NCBI RefSeq assembly: GCF_900460315.1
Contig: NZ_UHIO01000001.1
Span: forward strand, 899,501-963,500
From: Veillonella criceti
GTDB taxonomy: Bacteria > Bacillota > Negativicutes > Veillonellales > Veillonellaceae
DNA length: 64,000 bases
Reading direction: 5' to 3'
Below the pieces are notes generated by a model that saw only the letters and a list, made by a program, of their open reading frames with translations, did not search any database and was not told where the DNA came from. Of the stretch, positions 39,906-49,600 are shown one piece after another. The first letter of the stretch is position 1, and the number at the start of each line of letters is the position of its first letter. A program made the position numbers and the translations under genes.

Positions 39906-39920
39906 TACTGAAAACTCCTT

Positions 39921-40907
39921 TTATTGCGCTGTACTATACGATGCTATAATAGCATCGGTTACATCAACAGCATTTACATTTGAAACTTCATTAATTACGA
40001 TTAAATCCAAATTTTGTTCTTTAGCAACAACCATGGCGCGCATACGAACATCTTCTAAAATAGCATCATGTAACGCATCCACTTCACTTTGCTTAGCCTT
40101 TAAACGACTATCCCAAGCTGTATTCCAATCTGCCGGATTAGGTAAATTATTAGTAGCCAAAATAGAATCAGCTTTTGCTTTCATCATTTCATCGCGACGT
40201 GCTAATAGTTCTTTTTGTAAATTAGCTGCATAATCATCTAATTCCTTTTGTCCCGAAGCACGTAAAGCAGCTAATTCACCATCTACTTTTTGTTCTAATT
40301 CCTGAATTTCATTTCCTGCAATAGATTGGCTACGTTGCGCTAACAATGTTTTTAATTCTTCTTCCTTAGCGGTCTGTTCAGCTGCAATGGCTGCTTTTTG
40401 TTCTTCTGTAATCGCCAACGGTTGCGTTTTACTACTCAATTCTAACTGTAAATTAACAATTCTCAAGTCTGCATCAGTCATATCAGTTTTTAACTCACTG
40501 CGATATTTATTGATTAAAGCAATACGCTGTTTCTGATAAGCAATATTTAATTCTTGCTCTTTTGCTTTCACTTTACTCATCAATTCCGTATTAAGTAAAT
40601 CTGTAATTTCTTTATCAGATCCGAGTGACTGTAATGCTAAAGACTGTTCTTGCGATTTCAAGGTTAACGACTGTTGCTCACTTTTATAGTTAGCTTGCAA
40701 ATCTTCTAATTCTTTTTTAGCTTTTGTGTATTCTTCATAAGAAGGATTAAAGGAAATAACCTTATCCATTTTTACAAGGCCTACTTTAGGTAAATTAGAA
40801 GTGGCAGTCGGTTTCGTCGAATCTAAACGATTATGAATAAATACACCGAGTATTAAGGCGACGATAACAACGGCAGCTACTAAAATCCAACGATAGGTTA
40901 GCTTCAT
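39921..40907 (-). CDS. OmpH/Skp-like protein with N-terminal TM anchor, 328 aa
   Basis: One TM (residues about 8-26), then KVGLVKMDKVISFNP, an extended coiled-coil region (residues about 60-270) twice the length of Skp, and a closing NLDLIVINEVSNVNAVDVTDAII that matches the end of OmpH. Likely a membrane-tethered periplasmic chaperone. Coupled to its neighbours by short gaps. Confidence 0.8.
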   Translation of the reverse strand: MKLTYRWILVAAVVIVALILGVFIHNRLDSTKPTATSNLPKVGLVKMDKVISFNPSYEEYTKAKKELEDLQANYKSEQQSLTLKSQEQSLALQSLGSDKEITDLLNTELMSKVKAKEQELNIAYQKQRIALINKYRSELKTDMTDADLRIVNLQLELSSKTQPLAITEEQKAAIAAEQTAKEEELKTLLAQRSQSIAGNEIQELEQKVDGELAALRASGQKELDDYAANLQKELLARRDEMMKAKADSILATNNLPNPADWNTAWDSRLKAKQSEVDALHDAILEDVRMRAMVVAKEQNLDLIVINEVSNVNAVDVTDAIIASYSTAQ

Positions 40908-40958
40908 TGTAACGCCTCCTTTTCACCTATCAATCCATACATATTAGTCAACACTGTA

Positions 40959-41468
40959 TTATTTTTGAGTATTTGCATCCGTTGTGTCTGCACCACTATT
41001 TAATTTCTTCTGTACTTGATCTGTAATATCAACACCACCATATAAAACAGTTCGTTTATCCATAACAATGGATAAGCCCTTAGCATCAGCCACTGCTTTG
41101 GATGCTTCCCCTACTTGATCTTGAATTTTCTTCTGAATTTCCATCATTTTGTCTTGTACTTTACTTTGATACTGTGAAGCTAATTCAGCTTTTTGATTAT
41201 CATCCATATTAGCTGATTTACTATTAAATTCATCACTTAGCTGTTTTTTATACTCATCTAATTCTTTATTAGCAGCTACTACAGCTGGTGAAGCAGCACT
41301 CAAAACCTTAGTCGTATCAATAACACCAATATTGCTATTCGTATCAGAAGCCATACTTGGTGTTGCCATCTGTGTATAAGCGATAGCCCCAATCCCTAAC
41401 AAGAAAATAACAGCAACAAAAAGAGAAACAAATTTTTTATTTTTTTGGTTATTAATTAACCGCATCAT
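40959..41468 (-). CDS. OmpH/Skp-like periplasmic protein, 169 aa
   Basis: N-terminal TM or uncleaved signal (FVSLFVAVIFLLGIGAIAY), then NIGVIDTTKVLSAASPAVV, a coiled coil (YKKQLSDEFNSKSANMDD) and LSIVMDKRTVLYGGVDITDQV, the standard OmpH end. Start at 41468 preferred over the TTG at 41474. Closest to classical Skp in length among the three paralogues. Confidence 0.83.
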   Translation of the reverse strand: MMRLINNQKNKKFVSLFVAVIFLLGIGAIAYTQMATPSMASDTNSNIGVIDTTKVLSAASPAVVAANKELDEYKKQLSDEFNSKSANMDDNQKAELASQYQSKVQDKMMEIQKKIQDQVGEASKAVADAKGLSIVMDKRTVLYGGVDITDQVQKKLNSGADTTDANTQK

Positions 41469-41526
41469 AGGCAATATACCTTCTTTCTTACAAATTTCTA
41501 ATTATATTATAACCTATATTTTTATT

Positions 41527-42801
41527 TTAAATATAGCCGATTAAACGCAACCATTTATTATCTTCGGTCACTACATACTCTAAGGTTAAATAATTATTTA
41601 AGTCATAACCTAAACCAAATTCATTACGATGAACCTCAAAATCTCGTTGCGCTCGCATATGCCAACGTTCGCCAACGGTTTGACGAATCCAAGCACGACT
41701 ATATTTATCTGAGAGATTATACTGATAGGCAATTGTAGTATCTGGTGTTATATGATATGCATAAGATGGATAAAAGGCCCACTTATACGAATCAGGGAAA
41801 AAATTAGTCTCTAAGTACCAATCACCACGACCTTGTTTAACCCCAGTAAATAATTTGAACCCTACATTATGTTCAGTATCTGTCCCCATATCCAAATAGG
41901 CTTCACCGCGCACTATATACCGTGATGAGTCAACTTGAATTTTCAAGAGCAAATCTGTACCTAGTTGTAAACTAGGCACCATAGATATGCCGAACCGCTC
42001 ACTCGCCCGACTTGTATTCAACTCCTCTTGTACTCGACCTAAAATATCGCCTTCATGACGAGCAATAAAAGCCACCGGTACTCCTTCATAACCGACTAAA
42101 TAATTATCATAATAACGTTTAGTCGTAAAAAAAATACTGGACGGCAATGTATTGGAGGATATTTCAGTACTACTGTGCCTTACTACAGCGCCTTGTGGAA
42201 TTAAATACACCCGCACTTTGGTACTAGTGCCAGGTGTAATTTCTACTTGAGGAATGAATTCTGGTAAAGCCCCCTCCAATTCATTACGTACTAATTGACT
42301 CGTAACAGCCGAAGCCCAATCTAATGAATCTAAAGGTGCACCTAACAAAATTTGCTCAATACGAGGTTCTACAAAGGCTACATCTTGAGCTACTAATTGC
42401 TGTGCTACTGAACTTAAGTTACCATATTCGACCGTAACATCAACCGACTGAATGGTTTGTCCATACGGACGTAAACGAACAGCCAATTGACTTGTTTGTC
42501 CCGGTATAATTTCCAAGGATTCTACTGTATAACCATATAAAATACGATCAATAATATCACTGGTTACTTTATGATAAGTAGCTTCACCGGCTAGCACAGT
42601 ATCGGTATCAACTCCAATATACAATTTGTCAGCCGCAGTTTGTACGGCCGCGGTCATACGCTTGGCCAATACGGCGGGTAACGGTTGTCTGGCCCCTTCT
42701 AGGTGTACCGTTACAGCCTCAATCGGTGCCGCGTGAGTAATTGATGTGGTAGTAGCGGCCATACAAATGGCCGCCCCCACGCGTAAGCCCCAGCGTTTCA
42801 T
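41527..42801 (-). CDS. Exported protein of the Bam region, beta-barrel-like C-terminus, 424 aa
   Basis: Signal peptide to about residue 25 (ATTTSITHAAP). A middle region with two repeats of helix-strand type (residues about 30-230), then amphipathic strands (YLETNFFPDSYKWAFYPSYAY, TIAYQYNLSDKYSRAW) ending in ...LRLIGYI. It starts 3 nt after the bamA stop. No named family recognised; an outer-membrane accessory of BamA is possible. Confidence 0.65.
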   Translation of the reverse strand: MKRWGLRVGAAICMAATTTSITHAAPIEAVTVHLEGARQPLPAVLAKRMTAAVQTAADKLYIGVDTDTVLAGEATYHKVTSDIIDRILYGYTVESLEIIPGQTSQLAVRLRPYGQTIQSVDVTVEYGNLSSVAQQLVAQDVAFVEPRIEQILLGAPLDSLDWASAVTSQLVRNELEGALPEFIPQVEITPGTSTKVRVYLIPQGAVVRHSSTEISSNTLPSSIFFTTKRYYDNYLVGYEGVPVAFIARHEGDILGRVQEELNTSRASERFGISMVPSLQLGTDLLLKIQVDSSRYIVRGEAYLDMGTDTEHNVGFKLFTGVKQGRGDWYLETNFFPDSYKWAFYPSYAYHITPDTTIAYQYNLSDKYSRAWIRQTVGERWHMRAQRDFEVHRNEFGLGYDLNNYLTLEYVVTEDNKWLRLIGYI

Positions 42802-42803
42802 AA

Positions 42804-44945
42804 TTAGAACTGTCCACCAAAGCTGAAGTGGAATTTCTTATCATCTTTACTTACACCATAATCAAGACGAATTGGTCCAATTGGCGTAGTAATACGAACA
42901 CCAGCACCAACAGAGATGTTAAAGGATTTATCATCATCATACCAAGTCGAACTAATTGTTGGTGCATCCCAAGCATCACCCATATCAGTAAAGAGCACGC
43001 CTGTTACTTTATTAAAGATTGGTACGCGGTATTCTAACGTAGCATTGTACATTTTCTTACCACGGAACTGATCATCTTCAAAACCACGAAGTGTATCAGC
43101 GCCACCTAATGTATAAAGAGCACTAAATGGTACATCCCCTTGAGCCCAGCCAATACGGCCTCGGAAAGCTAATACTTGATTTTTACCGATTTGTTTATAA
43201 CTACGATATTCACCAGTGAATTTATAGTAATCAAAGTCACCGCCTAAACCATGACCAGCCCATTGCACCGTCCCAGATAAACGTTGACCACGTTTTGGAT
43301 CGTAAATATTATCACGGGAATCATAAACTTTCTGCCAAGTTACGCTGTTGGTACGACCGAAGTTATTATCAATGTAATTTTTACCGGCAAAATCTAGTTC
43401 TTCTCGCTGTCCATCAGAATTAATTTTTGCATTATCCCATTGATACGAACCATCATGGCCTGGACCGCCACCAGCACTATAGTTATAACCGCTCATTTCA
43501 TCTTCGTCGAACTTCCAGCCATCTTTACGTGTTTCAAGTGTTACATAGTCACGCGTATATTCACCAGTCTGACGACCTAAGGAAATACTAATCCCTTTTT
43601 GTGTTTTAACGTATTCAGAAATATCTTCCCCGTCAGAGTTGTAGTCTGTATAGGTATCTTCACGGTCGAATACAGTTAAGCCAAGGGATGTCCCTTTGTC
43701 ATCAATCCAAGGGCGTAAGTAAGATACGGAGTAGTTTTTATAACCAGCAGTACCACCGAATTCCCAGTGAACTTTAACTTTATCACCAGTACCACGTAAG
43801 TTATCTTCCCCAACTTCTACGATACCTACGAAACCATCGGAATCAGAATAACCAGCCCCTAAGGTAATGGTCCCTGTTTTATGTTCTAGTACATCAATTT
43901 CAAGGACTACTTTATCTGGTGTAGACCCTTCTAATAAACGAACATTAACATCATCAAAATAACCTAGGTTATATACTTTTTCAACGGAACGACGAACTAA
44001 GAATTTATTAAAAGGCTGACCTTTTTTCTGATTAAATTCACGAAGAATGACATAATCCTTCGTCTTTTTATTACCATGCGGTACAATATCTTCTACAATA
44101 CCTTCTGTAATAGAGATATGAAGTACCCCATTTTCATCAACCGCTAAATCGTTAACACGTGCTAAGATATAGCCGTCACGGTTATAAGCCGCATTAATCC
44201 CTTGAATACGTTCACCTACTTGTACGGTATTAAGTACTGTATCTGGCTGTACATTGAGGTAATTAACAAGCATTTCATTACTATACACGGTATTACCTTC
44301 AAATTGTACCGATTTAACCACCGGATTAACCGTCACTTTATAAGCTACTTTAACCCCCTCTGGTACTACTGTAATAACAGGATTAATTTCAGATAAATAA
44401 CCAGTAGCCCCTAAAGCTGCAATGTCTGCTTTGATAGCTTCAATAGTTAATGTATCGCCAATATGACTCTTTAATAAAGCCACATATTCACCTTGTACTT
44501 CAGCGGGCAAACCATCAACGGAGAAACCTGTCATCACTTTGCCTACATAAGGCTGTAAGGCTTCATCAGTTACGCTAGAGAAGTAACGGGCATCTGGTGT
44601 AGTAATTTCAGTTTGTACCCCAGCTGCTTGCTGTTCTTCCAATTTTGCCCCTTCCCCTTTAGCTACAGTTAATACGCCTTTATCTTGAGTAGCCAATGAT
44701 GAGTTATCTAACTCTTGTCGTTTTGCTTCCTTTTCATCAGATTTTTGGGCTTCTTCGATGCCTCCACGAGCCGCACTAATAGCATCTTGTGCTGCGGCAT
44801 CACTAGCATCCATTGTGCTAGCTACCGTTGCTGTATTCTGCGTGTTTGTAGCAGTTGTTTCATCCGCCGCCCACACCGTAGTGCCACTTAATGCTGCCAC
44901 TACAGCTACAGCCAACATGTTTTTATAGGCTCTCTTATTCATCAT
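42804..44945 (-). CDS. bamA: Outer membrane protein assembly factor BamA, 713 aa
   Basis: Inserts barrels into the outer membrane. Signal peptide (VAALSGTTVWAAD), a charged helical linker of about 90 residues (AARGGIEEAQKSDEKEAKRQ), POTRA repeats (GNTVYSNEMLVNYLNVQPD, GNKKTKDYVILREF), then the Omp85 barrel with the lid-loop DTLRGFEDDQFRG and terminal FHFSFGGQF. Fewer POTRAs than E. coli's five fit in this length. TAGGAGG before the ATG. Confidence 0.95.
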   Translation of the reverse strand: MMNKRAYKNMLAVAVVAALSGTTVWAADETTATNTQNTATVASTMDASDAAAQDAISAARGGIEEAQKSDEKEAKRQELDNSSLATQDKGVLTVAKGEGAKLEEQQAAGVQTEITTPDARYFSSVTDEALQPYVGKVMTGFSVDGLPAEVQGEYVALLKSHIGDTLTIEAIKADIAALGATGYLSEINPVITVVPEGVKVAYKVTVNPVVKSVQFEGNTVYSNEMLVNYLNVQPDTVLNTVQVGERIQGINAAYNRDGYILARVNDLAVDENGVLHISITEGIVEDIVPHGNKKTKDYVILREFNQKKGQPFNKFLVRRSVEKVYNLGYFDDVNVRLLEGSTPDKVVLEIDVLEHKTGTITLGAGYSDSDGFVGIVEVGEDNLRGTGDKVKVHWEFGGTAGYKNYSVSYLRPWIDDKGTSLGLTVFDREDTYTDYNSDGEDISEYVKTQKGISISLGRQTGEYTRDYVTLETRKDGWKFDEDEMSGYNYSAGGGPGHDGSYQWDNAKINSDGQREELDFAGKNYIDNNFGRTNSVTWQKVYDSRDNIYDPKRGQRLSGTVQWAGHGLGGDFDYYKFTGEYRSYKQIGKNQVLAFRGRIGWAQGDVPFSALYTLGGADTLRGFEDDQFRGKKMYNATLEYRVPIFNKVTGVLFTDMGDAWDAPTISSTWYDDDKSFNISVGAGVRITTPIGPIRLDYGVSKDDKKFHFSFGGQF

Positions 44946-45031
44946 TTACTACATCCTCCTAAAAAATAATGCCTTCATAGTAATAAACATATTGTTCATT
45001 TGTGTATTATTAAATATTCTATAAAACCTTG

Positions 45032-45709
45032 TTATTCTTGTCCTCTCAGACTTCGTCCCCCTTCACGTACAGCCTCTTGAATCTGAGTTGTACTTATAAC
45101 TGGTGTTGTAACGGTTTCGTTTGTTTGTGTATTAACAGTAGCCGTTGATGCAGAAGCTTCATAAGTACTATTCGCAACCGTTGACGGCGAGTCAACTTGA
45201 TTTGACTCTATCACTGGCTGTGAAGACTCTACCTCTGATGTAACAATTGGATGAGTCACATTGTCTGAATCTACCGTAGGTATTGCTTTTACTGTAGTTG
45301 TAGTATTAGCAGAACTGTTAGTCACACTATCATTTGTAATGTCCTTATCAGAATCACTAGGGGATCCTATAGTTGTTACTGTGTTAGACGTATCACTAAA
45401 CGCAGGCTCTAACTCCTGTTTTCTTTCCACCGAAGTAGTATTCGGTAACACAGATGCACCAGTACCTTGCCAAGCGAAGTATGTACCGCCTAGCACGATA
45501 AGAACGCCCATGACTAATGGCCAATAACCAATGCGCTGCCACCAAGTCACCGTTTGCTTCTCATCAAGATGTTGCATTTCTGCCTTAGCTAGCATTAATT
45601 GCAACTGCCCTTTAGTGGTAGAATCATCAGCATATGCCTGTTCTGCCTTGTCAAGCCAAGTCTTCACTGAACGGATGCGTTTCTCCATATTGTCACTTGT
45701 CTTATTCAT
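45032..45709 (-). CDS. Single-TM protein with Ser/Thr-rich periplasmic tail, 225 aa
   Basis: Cytoplasmic helical N-terminus (EKRIRSVKTWLDKAEQAYAD), TM at about residues 64-84, then about 140 residues of Thr, Ser, Val and Asn repeats without predicted fold. First gene of the bam-lpx unit, behind an extended -10 promoter. Function unknown; could be a wall-spanning linker. Confidence 0.6.
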   Translation of the reverse strand: MNKTSDNMEKRIRSVKTWLDKAEQAYADDSTTKGQLQLMLAKAEMQHLDEKQTVTWWQRIGYWPLVMGVLIVLGGTYFAWQGTGASVLPNTTSVERKQELEPAFSDTSNTVTTIGSPSDSDKDITNDSVTNSSANTTTTVKAIPTVDSDNVTHPIVTSEVESSQPVIESNQVDSPSTVANSTYEASASTATVNTQTNETVTTPVISTTQIQEAVREGGRSLRGQE

Positions 45710-45786
45710 AACGGCCTCCTTTCATACTTACATATTCGTAAGAAAGGATGATTTTGTGAACTACTTATATCACATTAATCTGTTTT

Positions 45787-45815
45787 ATTATAGCATATAT
45801 ATGACATTTTATTAA
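45787..45815 (-). promoter_or_regulatory. Promoter of the bam-lpx unit
   Basis: Minus strand TTAATA (45815-45810), 17 bp, TGCTATAAT with TATAAT at 45792-45787. It is the only clear promoter between the sigma-factor terminator and the 45709 gene. Confidence 0.65.
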
Positions 45816-45885
45816 TAATTCCTTGCAACTTCACGGTTAGTTTATAATAATTTTTTAAAAAGTTTAGTTTTTCAGTTATTTTTAA

Positions 45886-45931
45886 TAAAAAAACGAACTG
45901 CCGTTAAGACATTTGTCTTTTAACAGTTCGT
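45886..45931 (-). terminator. Terminator after the sigma factor gene
   Basis: Minus-strand CGAACTG and CAGTTCG enclose an AAGACAAATGTCTT hairpin; TTTTTTT follows. The 291-bp gap between genes here holds only this terminator and the next promoter. Confidence 0.85.
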
Positions 45932-46000
45932 TACCTATCCCCATATACTATTATATTAAAATGCCTAACACCATAGCACCTAACTTACTAAGCCTACCTG

Positions 46001-46633
46001 CTACTCATTCCATATCTTACGAGTGCGACTAAGCATGCCCCGTAACCGCTTAATGCCTTGACGGTGAAGTCGGTGTATATAGCTATTACTAGTCGATAAT
46101 TCGCCGGCTACGGATGCAATCGTACGATCGGCTAAATACACCTGTTCCATAACATGACGTTCCTTTCCTGGTAATCGTTCTAATGCATCAACGACTACCT
46201 GTTGAAAAGCTTTAGATTCAACGGCCATTTCAATGGAAGGTCCCTCGTCAGGCAATTGTTCCCACCAATATTCATCCTCTTCGTTAGGCGCGCTTAATAC
46301 AGTACCACCCTTGCCTTCTTTACGTAGATAGTCAAGAATACGCCCGCGCACGCGATGTACTGCATACAAGGAAAAAGCAACTCCTTTTGTATAATCAAAC
46401 CGTTCAACCGCTTCAATCAAACCAACTGTGCCTTCTTGTACACAATCCATAACGTCACCAACCATTTGACGATACGTCATGGCTTCGCGAAAGACCAAGG
46501 GCTGATAATGTTCAATGAGGGCCGTACGCGCCGTTTCATCATCTTGTTCACGATACGATTGCCAAAGAGCTAGTTCTTCTTCAGGAGATAACAATTTTAT
46601 TTTTTCTAATTCTACTAAATACGAACTAAACAC
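46001..46633 (-). CDS. Sigma-70 family RNA polymerase sigma factor, 210 aa
   Basis: Region 2: IEHYQPLVFREAMTYRQM, DVMDCVQEGTVGLIEAVERFD, FSLYAVHRVRGRILDYLRKEG. Region 4: LERLPGKERHVMEQVYL then TIASVAGELSTSNSYIHRLHRQGIKRL. Region 3 is short. Resembles FliA/SigB-like alternative sigma factors. Last gene of the mla-tolC-tamB unit, 19 nt after tamB. Its regulon is unknown; envelope control is suggested by place only. Confidence 0.85.
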   Translation of the reverse strand: MFSSYLVELEKIKLLSPEEELALWQSYREQDDETARTALIEHYQPLVFREAMTYRQMVGDVMDCVQEGTVGLIEAVERFDYTKGVAFSLYAVHRVRGRILDYLRKEGKGGTVLSAPNEEDEYWWEQLPDEGPSIEMAVESKAFQQVVVDALERLPGKERHVMEQVYLADRTIASVAGELSTSNSYIHRLHRQGIKRLRGMLSRTRKIWNE

Positions 46634-46652
46634 GACGCCCCTCCTTTCTTAA

Positions 46653-49600
46653 TTAAAACTCATAGGTCCACTGACCACCAATATACGAATGATCATTACT
46701 ATTCATCCAACCATTAATACTAAAATTGTTATTAATATCATACAAAATCCCATAAGACTGCAAATCATTATTAAGACCTTGACTATACGTTACCATTAAA
46801 TTTGGTAGTAAGTATTTACCAATTTCAATATTATAATAGCTATTTGTCTCACTATTAATCGGTTCATTAGGGTCAATAGAACCTGTTGTTATATTGATTA
46901 AATCAAGGCCAAACGCATCTTTCAACGGGCCTTCAATATATCCCATCAACGCAGAACGCACACCAGCGGCTAACAATGCATTAGCATCCTCAGAAGATAC
47001 ACTACTATCATTGCCAGAACTATAACCAAACGTAAGCAATGATACGATTTGTCGTTCTTCTAAATGAGGATCAGACGTTAACTTCAAATCCATCTGCTCC
47101 ACAGGACCATTTACATCCATATAAACGCGATAAGAGCGAACACGCGATTCTGCTTTTACATGTAATAATGGCAAGAAAGAGCCTTGCATAAAATCGGCTT
47201 TACCTTCCGTAATTTTAAACGTATTGTTTAAATACTTCAATGTACCTTCTTCTACATAAAAAGACCCTTCTACATGAGGGAATGCTGTTGTACCGCCAAT
47301 ATGGGCACCACCGCCAAGAATAAAGTCATATAAACCCCCACTATATAACCGAACTTTCTTACCTACATTAACAGTAAAGTCTAAACCTATAGGGTCGCCC
47401 CCTTCAGTCGTAGCAAAAGATAATGGTATTGTTAACGTATCTTTCTCTAAATCTAAATGGCCCACTACAGTTGGCAAGCCATCTTTTAACATAACACCAA
47501 TTTCACCATTCAATGGCCCAGTAAAGAATTCATGTTCGACTTCAAGATTATTCAATTGAACAACCCCAGCATAGTTAGTAAGGCTTGTGCCCTGCCAGCT
47601 TACTTCACCAGATAAACTAGCATTACCTTTCCCCATCGTAGCACCACCAATTAATTCCGCCTTTTGATTCTTAAAAATCATTTGAGCCGATACATCGGTC
47701 AAGTCCTTTTTCACGCCATCAAAATGGATCAAGCCATTTTCAACGCTAATCGTACCATTAACTAAAGGCTGATCATAATTGCCTGTAATATGGAGTGCCC
47801 CTTTTAATGGCCCCACGCCTTCTGTAACAGCGGGGAACATTAATGGCAATACCGCTAAATCGGCTTCATTCACATCTAAGGTTAAATCCATAGCAGACGT
47901 ATCACCAGGTGGCAAATACCCGGATGTATAAAAAGCAGCTAATGGCACAATACCACGGAGTTTTGCTTTATATTCACCGCGCTGACCTACTAATTGTTGC
48001 AAATGAATAACCTTATCTTCCATGGTCGCCATTGCATATACACGATCAAGACCTACACCATTATAACTAGCGCCGGTTAATTCAGTGGACAATTCAACGT
48101 GAGGATTTAATGTCTTACCCGTTACATTAGCAATTAAATGGAGATGACCAGATGCCGGTACTGGCGCTTTCATTAATGGCAGTAACGATTCAATATCTAC
48201 ATTATTCGCTGCAATTTGAATATCACTATCGCCATCTAAGTCCGCCGTTCCTACAGCCGCTAACATACCATCACCAATTGGCAATTGTCCTTTTTTTATC
48301 GTAATTTTTTTATCTTGCAAGGTCACATCTAAATTAGCTGTCCCCCACGGATTACCGCCTACTACAATATCATCAATAGTCCCCACTAAGGTCATATCAG
48401 GATTTTTAAAAGTCCCACCTAAGTCAAGTCGACCATTAATAAATCCACTAGTATTCGGTACATCTATATTGGCTACGCGTAAAAAGTTTGTTAATTCACC
48501 GTTTTCTATCGTAGCATAGCCAAATAGTCGTTGACTACCATCTAAAGACAATCCTCCATCAATCAGGAATTTACCTCGTTCCCCTTCTTCAAAGGATACC
48601 TTATCTAAATGTAATACCGTTGGATCTGCATAAATACCACCTGATACATTGTGTAAAAGCATACCGTTAATACCGATTTCACTAGACCCCAATGTACCTT
48701 GTACCACTGGTTTATCCAATGTACCCGTAACCGTACCTTCTATTGTCATATAGCCATCAACGGTAGCATAATCCTTAAGCCACGGACGTAAATAAATCGT
48801 ATCACCTAAGAAGTTAAAATTAAGTTGGCCTTCTTTATAATAACCATGGCCTTTAATCGTAGCACCATAAGCTTGTGCCACTAAATCACGAATACCAAAT
48901 GCATTATCTCCATAGCGGAAAGCAAAACGTACATCACTGAAAAGTTTACCTTTAACCGAACCATCCCAAGCATGTACAAAGCCACGTACTTGTGGGTTAG
49001 ACAACGTTCCTTTAATATCTGTACGAACATTTAACCACCCCGTTGCCTCTGCCTCAGGGGCTATGGACTGCGTCACATTTTCAATACGTACTGAATACGC
49101 ACTAGCCTGTAAATCTAAAGCCTGTGAAGCACCTAAATCAGCCGTACCAGCCAAGTTATAATATCCATGACCATCTTGAACAAATCCATTAGTAATCGTC
49201 ACTAATTTATTATTCATAGCCAAATCAGCATAGGCATTATCAAAACGTACACCCGCTATGTGACCACCATCAGAGGCCACTTTTGCCGTCACTGTCGGAT
49301 TACTAATAGCCCCTTCAACACGACCAGTGATGGTCGCCAACCCTTCCATAGGTTGATTTACATAGTCACTAAACATAGCCAATGGTATGTCCTTGGCATT
49401 AAAAGTTAAATCTAAACTATCTGTATTAGCTGTTCCATAGGCAGTAAACGTGCCTTCGCCAACCGTGCCATTTAAGTAGTTAATATGATACTGCCCATCA
49501 CGGCCATCAATCTGCCCGGACAAACTATCAGTCGTGATATTTTCATAGCCAATGCCTTGGCCTTCAAAAGTAGCCGATACCGTAGGTGCTAATGACCCCG

